The notes: a model not told the origin generated them from the sequence alone. Positions 34,438 to 46,638 are shown, numbered from the stretch's first letter. The stretch is 64,000 bases of DNA from Siphonodentalium dalli (GCA_032622095.1 CP136061.1:65105127-65169126), one strand, 5' to 3'. Made by a program: numbers and translations.

Positions 34438-34982
34438 TTCTTGATAGATGGATCATATTTATCAGTACACGGCAAATTCTGGTGATCGAGTCAGTCAGAT
34501 GACTGTCAGTAGCTAACAGTGACTGGCGTACTCAATCTAAACCAGCCTGATGTCAAATCAAAACACAATCGGAGACAGCAGGCACTCACAATCCTATCAT
34601 CACACCACAAACATTACTAACGAGCCTCAATATTTTCACTCAACATAGTACAACAAGCTGAACAGACCACAGTTTTTTGCCTATTTACAGAGCAGCAATG
34701 GTATAAAAGCATGTCACGTTGTTTTTTTCAGTGAGAGGATGCCTGCCAGATCGCTGTACAGAGAAGCTTGTAACACAAATCCTGTCACCGGGCAACAAAA
34801 ATAATCCAGCTATCAAACCAGGCAGGCAAATGAGCAGTCTGTGCCAAGATTCTCAGATTCTAATGCCTCATTCAACCAGACAGTTTGTGATGCTGGGTTA
34901 TACAATTGTTAACAGGGAGAATGCTATGTTCCCAGTTTGGCAAAATATTATCAATTCAACAGATGAGTTGAAGCCACATGGC
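34438..34982. other. no gene recognised
   Basis: A plus-strand open frame starting at 34719 crosses into the hAT element at 34992 and ends at 35111. It is half host sequence and half transposon end, so I treat it as chance. Confidence 0.5.
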
Positions 34983-34991
34983 GATTTGTGC

Positions 34992-35811
34992 CAGGCCTGG
35001 CATTCTCAGAAATCTAGGAGAGCTAAAAATCGCCCTCCTGAAAAGGTCAAGGAGGGCTATTATTTGTGCCGAGCACAGGAGGGCGAAAATGTTTGCCAAA
35101 ATCAGACATAGTAAATATTCCACTCCACATGTACAGTATTGATAAAAATAAAGTACATGTCAGTATTAAACTATTACAATAATTGCTGAGTTTGTTGTTT
35201 TCATTACACAAAATATTTTAATATTAAATAACAAGATATGTTGTTACTTTAGCTAGTAATGTATTGAACAAACGGTGCACCATACTTTATCGACATATTC
35301 GATGCCGTCGTCAGTCACCGTCTCACAATCGATCACATCCCCTGTGTTCCAGCTTTTATACGTTTTTAATTTCACCCGGTTTCCCTTTTGGGTATTCATC
35401 GTCATTCATGAAGAACAAGTTCTAACAATGCCTCAATGATGCCTGACATTATATAGCACTGTCCAGTTGCGTGGGAGGCATGACGCAATACTTCAAAGTG
35501 ACATAACTCTGAACAGTGTGTCTATTTCACAGAGGCACGTGCTTCTGGTGGAAATGTTGCTACAACGTAATCAATATCGCTTGTACATTTCGCCAGGGAC
35601 AGTCGGAATGCGGCTTATAGATCAAAGGTCCCATACCGACATCGTTTAACACTTCGTTGCCGACTCTGTTAGTACATAGATCATTACTTACACCCGGGTC
35701 CTGGAGAGCGATGTTTTGCCGTTTGGGAGGGCGTTATTTCGTTCGCCTGGATTATTTTCAGGCGGGCGGTAGGCGAGCGATTTTATCGCTCGCCTCAGAA
35801 TGCCAGGCCTG
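34992..35811. mobile_element. hAT element with 8-9 bp target duplication
   Basis: Terminal inverted repeat CAGGCCTGGCATTCT at the left and its inverse AGAATGCCAGGCCTG at the right. The flanks are GATTTGTGC at 34983-34991 and 35812-35820, an exact target duplication (8 or 9 bp depending on where the symmetric end is cut). CAG ends and 8-bp duplications define hAT elements. Subterminal 'cgccctcctgaaaagg' and 'ggagggc' motifs recur in inverted form near 35720-35800. The 820-bp length is too short for a full transposase. A short minus-strand frame inside may be a remnant (35253-35405). Confidence 0.85.
35253..35405 (-). pseudogene. possible N-terminal hAT protein remnant
   Basis: A 50-codon minus-strand frame starting MTMNTQKGNR and containing KVWCTVCSIHY. 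The W-C-x-x-C-x-x-H arrangement resembles the zinc-finger-like N termini of some hAT-derived proteins. It lies wholly inside the hAT element, which supports a transposon origin. It is far too short to be functional and could be chance. I would not assign a family without a search. Confidence 0.35.
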
Positions 35812-35820
35812 GATTTGTGC

Positions 35821-38733
35821 TCCAAATTAACTTATAATATATGCTTTTGAATTCCCCTCTCCCCACTGCATTGAAATAGGTTGCAAAATACCTGAAATGC
35901 CCTTTCTATAAACATATATTCTTGAAAGACAGAATTGAAGTCATAAAAAATATCACTTAGAACACAATGTTTGGGCCCAAACACTTGTTATGCCATTTGC
36001 ATTCATTGAACTTGTGGAATCGGATATGAAAATAATGCGCAACTGTCCAGATAATGTATATCACATCTTTGTCTTCATTTTATGTACCATGAAAGTTGCA
36101 TAGTGACTAAAGCTCTAGATTTTCCTCCCATCTACATGTACATGAGCAATTTTTCACACAACTGATGATTTTAAAATTTTAACCAAAAATGAAACAATCT
36201 TCAATTTACCAAACAATATAAGAAACAAAACAAGTTATGTTTTGAGATACCGCTTACAAAATTATGAATACTATATACACATAATTTTGGGGAACAAACG
36301 AGCCATGTCCTTTAAAGCAAACATCGGTCAAAGGTAAGCACAAGGCATATTTTTCTAACAGTTTAAGTAGTGTAATATTTGTTAGCATTTGTTGTGTTCC
36401 TAGTATGAAAATAGACTAATAAACAATAAACACATGATTTACTATGGAAAGACTACCATAGAAAATTATTATTTAAAAAAGATTCCACATGTCCAATGGA
36501 TTCTGAATGACTAAAATAAAGAGCGCTTCTCGTTATTCTCTCTTCGAGGTGACTTCTCCTTGGAAATATGAACACACTACCATTGTACAATGTACACAAA
36601 ATTTAAATGATAAATATCACTGTGTCATGACTATTATTTATTTTGATCACATTACATCGATTCAACCTGGAATTGCGAGTTCTTTCATTCATGTACAAGT
36701 TTATTGTGGTTGACGGGTGGTAAAATTGGGTGAGTACCGTGACGAATGGATGTAGTAAATGTTAAAGGCCCGATTTACAGAGAAGAGAGAGGGATCTCTT
36801 CTCAATCACTGAATCTTACTGACAGTATCATATGGCCATGTTGCTCCAAAAACAAACCTATAGAGAAAGGAAATATAATACAAAATTGAAAAAACCTAAC
36901 ACCGTTGTGATAATCTGCGATATAACATCAATATTTACCTTCAATTTAAATCTGTCATTAAACAGACCATGAACCTCATTCATCATCCTCAATTATGGAA
37001 GTAATCCACAATAACACCGATAATCAGAATGTAAAATCCATGTTAAAAGAAAAAAAACAAATATAAAATTTCCAGAAATTGAAACCGTAAATTTACAACA
37101 TCACCCGCTGTACAATCCAAAGAAAATAATCCGCAAGTATATAAGACCGAATATCCATTATCACGCTTACTTAGGAGAGATAGGAACTGTTTAAAAAAAA
37201 AAATTCAAAATCTGCATCTCAAGACATGTGTTTCTCAAATCAAGTCCTCAGGATTTCAAACTGAGACACTCGACTTATGTAAGAATTATATAACATGGGT
37301 TTTTTTATGACACAGTTTGCGATGTTTAACATACACCAGAGACTGTGAATGTGTATCAATCAACACTCCTTAAAACTCCGTCACAAGGTCAGCACTCCCT
37401 TTGAGAAGCCACATGTGCACACTTTTCTCAACTGTCATATGTCTTTAGAATCAATGCGGCATAAAAACATTGTACTGGATGAGTTTATGCCGATTAGGTA
37501 TAATATGGAAGTCATTAAATTCACATTATTATCCACTAAATAGGTTGTTGTTATTTGAGTAAATAATGCAAAACAGTCTGGCGAAAAAGTTATATTTGTG
37601 TCTTTTGTGAACTTGTATTTCTGTCTTTTGTGAACTGAATCATAAATCCATTATTATCTCATAGTAGATTAATATACTGATGATGAAAAATAAAATCACA
37701 TTATTCTTATAGAAAATATTTATGAAGACCTCCATGAGAATGTCAAAGAATTAACGTTGAAACAAGCATCCTTTCTCAAAAGATGCAACAACAGAAATGC
37801 TCACAATGATGATTTTGTTATGCATAATCATCCAGATCCAGAGAACACGATCTCAATTTGATCATAAATGTGGGACTCCACTATTCCATGGAACAGCGAT
37901 GTATATAATACGTCCATGCATGGAAGAATATCACAGGTATGAAAACACTATGAGAATCCTCCCACATCTTATAATTGATAAGCAAATAATGAACAATTAA
38001 CAAAAGCCTCTCAGAATCTCAGACTACTATAATGAGATAAAACAGTGCAGATGTACAATTAATATCGCAATATTCCCAGGACAATAAATAAAGCAGTAGT
38101 GTATATCCAACCCGAGAATATGAGGAATGATAACGCAATGAGGGAATTGTGGGGAAAATTACATATTACAAAGCTAAATTACCATTGTAATGGATGCCAT
38201 AGAAAGGGCAGAAAATAGCAGACATACCGAGCAAACAGCCTCATGGATATAGCTCACGCCAATGTGCTAAGGTAAGCAAGGAGAAGCCGTCAATTCACTA
38301 ATCTCAGACATTTTTTCTGATTATCCTTGTCTTGCCCAGTGATTCCATAACAAAGCTAGCCGCCTCAATCATTGTAATTACATATCTATTTTCACACCCA
38401 AATGCTAATTTTCTCCTTCATTGTTCTTGTTTATTTTCTATTACATCTCACTCATTTCTGTCAGAATAATTGCTTTGCTAATTAAGGTCCATCTAACTGT
38501 TGACTAACTTGGCATCTTTTATCGCGATCGTGGTCAGAGATACATGTTCAAGCTGCTGATCCATCAATCTTACCACTTTTTAGCACTGACCATCACATTA
38601 TATAAAAGGTATGAAATGGAGAAAAGTCACTTCACCCTGTTCATTTATAATAAGAATAAAGTAGACTTATCAGAGAACTTATAAGGACTGAAGTTCAATT
38701 AAACAGACATGGCATGTTTGAACCCCAAAATAA
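35821..38733. other. 2.9-kb stretch without recognised genes or elements
   Basis: AT-rich. A short inverted pair 'gagaagagagagggatctct' / 'tctc' is at about 36780-36805. Open frames at 36507, 37349 and 37797 have no recognisable similarity and AT-driven composition. Confidence 0.4.
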
Positions 38734-38741
38734 TATATAAG

Positions 38742-39303
38742 CAGGGTTCGCGCTGCCACTTGCCAAATTTGCCAATGGCAAAAATAATTCACATTTGGCA
38801 AAAAATATTTTCATTTGGCAAAAGTTTTGGCAAGTCACTTTTTAATTACTCAAGCAATTTGAAAAAAATTGGTCAATCATTACCATTCATTTCAGGAAAA
38901 TCTTACAACAAAATTATATTAGCGGTGTTTTATAAGGTTTAGGGAAAGTTAACACCTCTATTAAGATTCAGTTAATCTCATAGCATTACCACTGCTGGTT
39001 GGAGAGATTACTAATCCTTCTGTGGTGTGCCCTTCTGATGAAGCAACCCTTCTACCATTGTGTTGTTCGGTGATTGGCTTATTGTTGTACGATAAGCCAC
39101 AATAGAGATTCGAGTATAATTAATTATTAACTAAGTGCTTTTCTATCCATATCAAAAGTCGTTCAACCCGTGAGTATCGAAACATAATACTTAAGGTTGC
39201 GGAAAATAATACTATCAGGGATAGCATAATATAATTTGGCAAACAATATTTTCATTTGGCAAATTATTTGGCAAAAGAAAATTTTGGTCCAGCGCGGACC
39301 CTG
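38742..39303. mobile_element. non-autonomous hAT element with 8-bp target duplication
   Basis: Left end CAGGGTTCGCGCTGCC, right end (inverted) CAGGGTCCGCGCTGGACC. The flanking TATATAAG at 38734-38741 is repeated exactly at 39304-39311. Subterminal TTTGGCAAA motifs are repeated many times in both orientations at each side, as expected of transposase-binding sites. The 562-bp interior is non-coding. This is a different hAT family from the one at 34992. Confidence 0.9.
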
Positions 39304-39311
39304 TATATAAG

Positions 39312-39671
39312 TAATTTGGTAAGAGGTATCTCAAAACATACCAACATATGCAGAAGATTTCCGAACACCTCATCTTATATTTTTTCCGAAATTTGATTTG
39401 AGACTGTTTCATTTGTGCTGGTTAAAATTTTGTAGTTTTGAGAACCTTCTGAGTTTACCACCTGTTGACCATGGGACGAAAATCCAGAGTTTTCACTGCT
39501 CTGCGGCAGTCTGCACTTGAAGTTAAAATAGTTTCCAGTTAAGATAATGCTATATATCTGGACCAGGCATGAGAATAAGCAGTTGACATAAATTTCGACT
39601 CAGTATATCATATAAATTCATCTGATATTATAATTATTACGGATATGTTTACATCGACTGGAGAATAAGTG
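39312..39671. other. no recognisable feature
   Basis: Short unclassified stretch between the hAT element and family C copy C3. Confidence 0.45.
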
Positions 39672-40039
39672 GACTAGCATCACCAAATTCACACTCTGGG
39701 GACCACATTTTACTTTGGCCTCATCTTCTCCGGAAAGTTTCTTTATTATCAAATTTCTATAGAAACTTCATCACATATTCTATTTCTTTTTTAGTTTAGT
39801 TTCTCTATATCCCCAAATTGCCAGACGACGCATTGCATAATCGAGGTTCCCAATGGGTGTACATCACAATATTCACCATTTGGTAACTTCAATCTGAGTC
39901 TGTCTCCCATAGCAGATGAAGCCATGCAGACTGAGGTCCCGAGAGAGTGAGTGTGGTGATGCTATGCGGGATAGCATCACAAAATTCACCCTCTGAGGAC
40001 CTCATTCTGCAGATGACAGGTACCTTATTCTCAGGCCTG
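39672..40039. mobile_element. family C element (C3), left outer arm lost
   Basis: Starts within the left palindrome ('gactagcatcaccaaattca') and keeps the middle ('ggttcccaatgggtgtacat') and the right palindrome ('gcgggatagcatcac'). It ends 'attctcaggcctg'. The order is inverted relative to C1. The missing left end indicates decay or truncation. Confidence 0.75.
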
Positions 40040-40685
40040 ACCCTGACAGTCGACCATTTCATCGATTTTGGAACTTCATTGAATCAGAATGCCTCACAAG
40101 ATTTCAGTACAGCGAGAGTATAAAATAAACTTAAATGTTTTCAATTAAATGGCTATGCTTTAATATTTCTGTTCTGTTTAGACATATGCACCCTGTTAGC
40201 AGTAGCTGTCAAGTGTTGCTGGTAAAAAAAGAAGAGGAAAAGTGACACTTCTCTAAGCTTATCCTAACTTTCGATCATTGTCTATCACGCAATTTCCAAG
40301 TAGGAAGTATTTTAGTAAAGCTAGCACTAGAAATATACACTGTTGATTGTGTTGTAATTTCATCTGATTGATAATATATGAATAAAGTAAATAAAGTGTC
40401 AAGTTTGTCAGCCATAATTACCAAATATCATCTAGTTTACAATTCAGACAATGTATCTCATTGACATGCAAACATCTGATAAGGTGGAATAGAGCAATAA
40501 GGGGAGTAACTCTATACACAATTTTTTTTTATGGAAAGCTAATCAGGGAAGATAACTCTTGTGCTAACCATGGGAAACTGCATTGCTGGCTTCACACAAC
40601 CTTGCCAATGCAAACAGAACTGTATGTATGTATCAGACCACCATCTTCATATTTTTATTTTAAAATAGAAACTGAAATACATTAG
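40040..40685. other. no recognisable feature
   Basis: Unclassified sequence leading into the tandem duplication. Confidence 0.45.
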
Positions 40686-41665
40686 GCTCCAATGGGAGGA
40701 TTGCATATTAAGATAATGCATTAATTGGCACAGGGTTTTTGAAAAAATACAGGAAGCTCCAGTTATGGAAGGGTTAATTCTAATAATTAAGTCTTCTAAA
40801 TCAGTTTTTTGGAGTATTTTTCAATGCTTTCCAATATTTCATTCGTCTTTGGTATTTTAATCGGTACTAATGTAGCTGTAACAACAATATTTACATAACA
40901 ATTTTTTTTACAGGTGAAATCTATTGGAGAAGTATTGATAATGACAATAAGAACAAAGTTGATCAATTCTTACATGTACTTATCGATGATAGTTGTCAGA
41001 CGATAATGACTTTACAGATTTAACCACTGCGAAGGCCTGGAGTCCCTTTCACCTTTTCTATACTAAATATTCATTGACGAGTACATGTAGTTATCCCTCA
41101 GGAAATGTTCAACAAACAACAGGTTGAGATAATTTTTGTCTACATTTCCACTTTACCCTTCCATGACTGGAGCTAGCTCCAATGGGAGGATTGCATATTA
41201 AGATAATGCATTAATTGGCACAGGGTTTTTGAAAAAATACAGGAAGCTCCAGTTATGGAAGGGTTAATTCTAATAATTAAGTCTTCTAAATCAGTTTTTT
41301 GGAGTATTTTTCAATGCTTTCCAATATTTCATTCGTCTTTGGTATTTTAATCGGTACTAATGTAGCTGTAACAACAATATTTACATAACAATTTTTTTTA
41401 CAGGTGAAATCTATTGGAGAAGTATTGATAATGACAATAAGAACAAAGTTGATCAATTCTTACATGTACTTATCGATGATAGTTGTCAGACGATAATGAC
41501 TTTACAGATTTAACCACTGCGAAGGCCTGGAGTCCCTTTCACCTTTTCTATACTAAATATTCATTGACGAGTACATGTAGTTATCCCTCAGGAAATGTTC
41601 AACAAACAACAGGTTGAGATAATTTTTGTCTACATTTCCACTTTACCCTTCCATGACTGGAGCTT
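40686..41665 (+). repeat. exact two-copy tandem duplication, 490-bp unit
   Basis: Copy 1 is 40686-41175 and copy 2 is 41176-41665. I found no difference between them by eye over 489 bases. Each unit starts with the right end of a family B element ('gctccaatgggaggattgc' to 'aagggttaa'), contains a family D end fragment ('tctatactaaatattcattg'), and finishes with the first bases of another family B element ('accctt' then 'ccatgactggagct'). Copy 2 runs on into complete B3, while copy 1 is cut at the junction. The breakpoints thus lie at two oppositely oriented 'gctcc'/'ggagc' motifs of family B ends. Confidence 0.92.
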
Positions 41666-42001
41666 TATGAATTTTTGCGAAAACCCTGTACCAATGCATT
41701 TTCTTATATATGCGAGTTTCCCATAGGAAGCCTCACATATATAAGAGAATATATATGCCTAACAATATTTACCTTGACCTTGTAAGCCAATGCATAAATT
41801 AATCTCTTATATATGCAAGTTTCCAATAGGGAACCTCACGTATATAAGAGAAAACATTGGCCTAACAATATTACCATGACCTTGTAAGCCAGTGCATTCT
41901 CTTATATATGCGAGGCTCCCTATGGCAGACTTGCATATATAAGAGAATGCACTGGAACATGATCTTAATGCTGCACCAGCACAGCTCCCATCATGAAAGG
42001 G
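41646..42001. mobile_element. family B element with three hairpins (B3)
   Basis: The left end CCCTTCCATGACTGGAGC starts inside duplication copy 2. The right end inverts to CCCTTTCATGATGGGAGC before TTAA (42002-42005). Three hairpins (about 41690-41752, 41788-41865 and 41893-41952) alternate with two copies of the linker 'cctaacaatat...cttgtaagcca'. The usual copy has two hairpins, so one hairpin-linker unit has been gained here. Confidence 0.82.
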
Positions 42002-42005
42002 TTAA

Positions 42006-42807
42006 AATCTACCCCTATCTAGGTTGGTTGAGGAGTTGATAAAACATGGGAAATCTTGCCTCAGAATGGCAAGAAAAGGAATTTTTTTTAAACATCTGAA
42101 AATGGCAGCCTTGATATGTTGTGAATAAATTTATTTAGTTGGCATACCTTACTGATCCTTCTGACATTTCTGATATAAATATTTCAAATAGCTGCTGACT
42201 GCCACCTGGTTCCTGGGGATATATGGGTAATTTGTGTGCATACATGTCCATGTGTTTGACATGGCCCCCACAGGACGGCTTGCTGGCACCCATAATTAAG
42301 TACAGACCTCTCTCCATACACTTGGAAATTAAGAACATATTTCTGTCATTCCTTATTATACACTATATTTTAGGCAGGGTTGTCATAATTATATGTATAA
42401 AGTTGATATGCATTGTTCTTTGTTTTCTATGGTTTTGTTAGTAGAAGCTGCCTGCTTCAGTGGATGAGTGTTTTCACCCTTTCAAAACTGAATGAATTCT
42501 CCCATTCAGTTGAATGGATTCTCCCAAACTCCATGCAGCGCCCTCTCTGTTATCACTGCCACAAGGATGGTACTTTGCGGACTGATCTATTTTCACGTAT
42601 AGTCGGAACTATATTATCTTATTTTGATCACCACAATTGCAATGATGGTAATTCTTTCGATATTGATAAGAACAATATGAACTGAGCCAGACATAGACAA
42701 TTTTAATCCTAAAACATAAGAACTAAGATCACGTCAGAAATCCTTACCAAATGTCCTTGTGGCAGTGGTATCTCACTGGAGCGATGGGAGATAATTCTGA
42801 CTGGAGT
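42006..42807. other. no gene; small family D fragment
   Basis: 'aatgaattctcccattcag' and 'aatggattctcccaaactcc' at 42489-42530 are family D end blocks in tandem. Open frames at 42135-42685 on both strands have no recognisable similarity. Confidence 0.45.
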
Positions 42808-43115
42808 TTGGGATTCTCCCATTCAGTTATAAAAATATACATTGGAAGGGACTATTATTCATCTGGAGGGATTCTCAGGAAATGTGAGCAGACGACAAAT
42901 AATAGAACGTGCAGAAGAAATCCTACTCATTAGTGGGAAATGTTCAGATAATAATTTCAACAAACAACCATTCAGTTATAAAAGTATACATTGGAATCCT
43001 ATTCATCTGGAGGGATATAAGCATATGACAGATAGTATAAGTGCTCAATTTCAGATAATAAATTCAACAAACATTTTCCAATGGAACTATACTCAACGAT
43101 GATTATTTAGTAAAG
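42808..43115. mobile_element. family D element with internal duplication (D10)
   Basis: Contains the family D block 'cattcagttataaaa' followed by 'tatacattgga' twice (about 42819 and 42969), then 'caacgatgattatttagtaa' at the right. The duplicated left segment makes this copy longer than D4. Terminal TTAA ends are not clearly preserved. Confidence 0.65.
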
Positions 43116-44724
43116 AAAAGGTCAAGAGGGCCAGCGGGGCCGCATATGAAATGATATTTGTTGTGAGATTATTGTCACAGGCCCTTATATGATATATGTG
43201 TGCCACACATGGCCAGATTTTAGTTGTATGACTTTTGTCATAGTGCTTTATGATATAGCAAATGATTTGATCAGCCAAACACTGTCCATTCGGGGGGGGG
43301 GGGGGGGGGGAGAGAAAGGGTCATTGTAGTCAGGTCTCTGAATCAATGAATAAGAATGGTACAATGGATTCCAACTAAAGCACTATGTGTGTACAGTCAG
43401 TCTCGAAATACTCAAATATTAGCCAAGAATGAATATGACTACATATTACAGCACATTGCCCTGCAGAATGCTTCACCCCATCCACACCTGAACTTATTTG
43501 CTTTGGTTTTCCTTTTCGTTTACGGTTTTTGATGTATATTACTTTCCATTTATCAAGAGTAGAGGCTGTCTTATTATGGTTGGTGGTTAAATGAATCTCT
43601 GATATCGGGGTAGCTAGCTGGGAGTGACATCATCATGTGTTGAACTAAATCTGGTTAGTGCAATCTTAGGGACCTATTTCTGCTAAAAATGTATGCAGTA
43701 TCATATGCACAGATAAAATGTTTTATAACAACTATGTGCAGATGGGATACTGGCAGCTGGTTTTTTCTACTAGACTGAGGGGTTAATGGTACATGGATCA
43801 GATAGGCAGATGGGAGAGATTGTTTTTCGAATGATTAATTGATACTAAGGTGAGAGTTAGGAATATACCTGTGCTGGAACAGATGGCAGTTATCTGACGC
43901 CACCTCGCTGAAAGATGTGGCCCGTTTAGTGTGCTAATGTGTCAGCAGTTACATCAGGTCAGAAGACCTTAATACCTGGGATTAATCAACAGGATACAGA
44001 TAACTCCAGCATGAAAGCTTCTTCTATCCAATAGGACAGTATTATATCTCATATTCGATTTATTTTAATATGACATAAATGAGGTGAAAATATTATGTAA
44101 AGTCCCTCTAAGTAACTTAGCTCCCACATAAGTCAACCTAGTATCAATAAACTCAATCCAAGTCATCCGAGGACCTTCCATAGCAAATATAAGCCAAATA
44201 GGTTTGATTGTTTCCGAGATATTTTAGGTGTTTCACACTGGTTTCACTGCATTATTTTGTGAAAAACAAAAAATGCAAGTCACAAGGTTCTGAAACCCAG
44301 TCACATAAGGACCATTCACACCAAATATGAGCCTATTCCATCTTTCGCTGCTGCATGGAGAAGATGTTTGAAGAAAAATTGAAGATGGACATGGGTGCCG
44401 GAGAGGGGGCAACTCCCCTCCTGCGCTAAGCCAAGGGGTTGCACATTGGTGGTTGCACGAAGTGCCCTTTCATTCTTCATAAAATGGCAAGAAAGAGCTT
44501 GAAAGAGCTTGAAAGTGCTTTAAAATGTAGTATGATTACACAAATTTGCCTTTTTCAATATTTATGCCGATTTATGTCAATATTATGACTGAGAAACTGC
44601 CCTTTTCTGGAAGTTGTGCCCCCTTGCCCTTGGTTGCTTCTGTCGCCACTGAATATGGATGGATGTACAAATGGCAGAAGAGATGGAAGGACAACAGATG
44701 AGGGGTATTTAGATCGTTCATCTC
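43116..44724. other. no gene; 19-G tract at 43292-43310
   Basis: Besides the G tract, a short GC-richer segment at 44385-44470 ('ggtgccggagagggggcaac') and 'gttgtgcccccttgccct' at about 44614 echo C-rich blocks near 4690 and 29800. They may belong to one old dispersed repeat. No coding evidence. Confidence 0.45.
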
Positions 44725-45095
44725 AGGTTTAGAGATTAAAAACATATTATGGACATGTTTGGGTGCGTGAAATTGATAAGTTAGTACTCAGGCAATATGC
44801 CAAGCTGGGGAATGTACATGTAGCATTCTACTAACATCGCGGAAAATTCATACCACTCATTAGAAAACATCGTAAGAACTATGCTCAATTGTAAATATTT
44901 ACATCTCGATTCGGCACGCAACTATCAGTGATAAACTAACACAAATTATTTCATCATCGAGAGTCATTGGAATATAATGACGGTGTGTGTTTGTCAATTT
45001 GGATTAATATTTGTAAAAAAAATAACTACTTTGAGCAAGATTATTCTCAATTTCTATTTGATCACCCTACTGGAGGGTTTCACATCACTTTAATC
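44725..45095 (+). repeat. family F fragment, third copy
   Basis: Matches the right half of 12098-13215: 'aacatattatggac', 'gataagttagtactcagg', 'tttacatctcgattcgg', 'tcaatttctatttgatcac' and the terminal 'tttcacatcactttaa'. The left half is absent. Confidence 0.8.
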
Positions 45096-45469
45096 AGAAA
45101 TATATTCTGAATAATTTTAGTACCAAGTAAAAACTCAAATGAGTCCTAAATGGTGTTACTTTATTTTATTCCCATTTAAAGTATAGTGACTTAACTCTCT
45201 CCTATTAGAGATCTCTACATTATACTCAAAGAGGACTGCCAATAAATTCAGCAGAAGAGAGGATGATTCAGGAACATTGCATTTCTTATTATCTCCAATC
45301 AACTCTAAAGTATGGCCACTACAGATGATTAAGTGCTTGAAGAGATTTCAAACCTGAGGAAAGTTTTTTTTCAAAGCAAGCTATGTGGGGGAGGAGGGCA
45401 ATCTTACTAGTTCCTCACAAAGTTATAGTTTTAAAAGTGGGTACAACTTTAATAGAGTTATGTTCAGAA
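45096..45469. other. no recognisable feature
   Basis: Unclassified sequence between the family F fragment and a local tandem duplication. Confidence 0.45.
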
Positions 45470-45868
45470 CACTCCACTTTAAAAAACATAACCTTTCTAA
45501 TCACTTCAAATTTCAGTGATATATCTTTGAAAACTACTAAAACTCCTCGTGGGTATTTTTTGTTTGTTTGACTTTCTATTTTTGGTTTAGAAAATAAGTC
45601 TGAACAAGGGATGAGATTACTGGCGAATCATGTGGTGGAGCAAGCCAGAAACCCATGGTCAAATGGAATGGAGTCAAAGGGAATGGAGAATGGAGTGGTC
45701 AAACACTCCATTCCATTTTACAAAACATTACCTTTCTAGTCACCCAAAGTTTCAGTGATAAATCTTTGGAAACTACTAAAGATGGTGTATTTTTTTGTTT
45801 GTTTGACTTTCTATTTTTGGTTTAGAAAGAAGTCTGAACAAGGGATGAGATTACTGGCGGGTCGTAGT
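45470..45868 (+). repeat. diverged two-copy tandem repeat
   Basis: Copy 1 is about 45470-45632 and copy 2 about 45704-45868. Shared blocks include 'gtttgtttgactttctattt', 'ttggtttagaaa', 'gtctgaacaagggatgagat' and 'tactggcg'. Roughly one base in ten differs. The following 'tggtcaaac' motif repeats three more times to 45910. Confidence 0.8.
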
Positions 45869-45983
45869 GGTCAAACGCACCATTCCCCTACAACATGGTC
45901 AAACACACCATACCCTACAACTAATTGAGTGGGAATGAACTTACTACCAGTCATAAAGTATTCAGTTATTATTAGAGGCTTGA

Positions 45984-46566
45984 CCCTTCCATGACTGGGG
46001 CTTCCTGAAATTTTGTGAAAACCCTGTGACAATGCATTCTCTAATATATGTGAGTCACCCATAGGGAGCCTTGAATATATAAGAGAATACATTGGCCTAA
46101 CAATATTTACCTTGACCATGTAAGCCAATGCATTCTCTTAAATATGCGACACTCCCTATGGGAGACTTGCAAACATAAGAGAATGCACTGGCACAGGATT
46201 CTTAACACTTTGGAGAGTATCTGTAACGTCATATACATAGTAAATTTAATGTCAACGTCATAGCAATAATTATTAACAAGTTCGGGTCAAAAGGGTCCAA
46301 TAATTCGTTTTAATTTATGTGCATTTTTTGATAACGTGTGTTATCATAATCGATTGCACTTATACATTTGGGACATTATATTAATCAAAATAACTCCTAT
46401 ACAAATCATCTATAAATCAGATGATTTATTGAAGTTATGTCTACATAAAATAACACTTCCTGAAACGACATATATGTCGTTCTACTTCTCAACCGATAGA
46501 CGACACATATGTCGTTCTACTCGCCAAAGGGTTAATGCTGCACCAGCGCAGCTCCCGACATGAAAG
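45984..46566. mobile_element. family B element (B4) split by PB-5
   Basis: Left end CCCTTCCATGACTGGGGC after TTGA, two hairpins (about 46034-46098 and 46130-46188), then 'gcactggcacaggattc'. The expected continuation 'tgctgcaccagcgcagctcc' resumes only at 46536, after PB-5. The insertion used the TTAA that in intact copies begins 'tttaatgctgcacc'. Confidence 0.82.
46206..46531. mobile_element. PB-5: TTAA element nested in B4
   Basis: TTAA at 46202-46205 and 46532-46535. Ends CACTTTGGAGAGTATC and, inverted, CCCTTTGGCGAGTAGAACG. The interior is AT-rich with two small palindromes ('aacgacatatatgtcgtt' and 'gacacatatgtcgttc'). This end sequence is seen nowhere else in the window. Confidence 0.82.
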
Positions 46567-46638
46567 AGCATGAAAGAGATTAAAAAAGAAAAAGTATTAC
46601 TTATCACAACCAATATTATTGGGGAGTATACTTATTAA

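Noticed and set aside
33551-34475. Five long overlapping minus-strand open frames (81-210 codons) in the minisatellite
   Set aside because: They arise because the 20-base unit lacks stop codons in several frames. The peptides are pure unit repeats in all registers, with no start context or splice signal.
34719-35111. Plus-strand frame of 130 codons
   Set aside because: It spans the boundary of the hAT element at 34992, so it joins host sequence to a transposon terminus.
45470-45868. Tandem copies as a duplicated exon
   Set aside because: The shared part has stops in all frames on both strands within each copy as far as I can read, and no splice pair brackets it.
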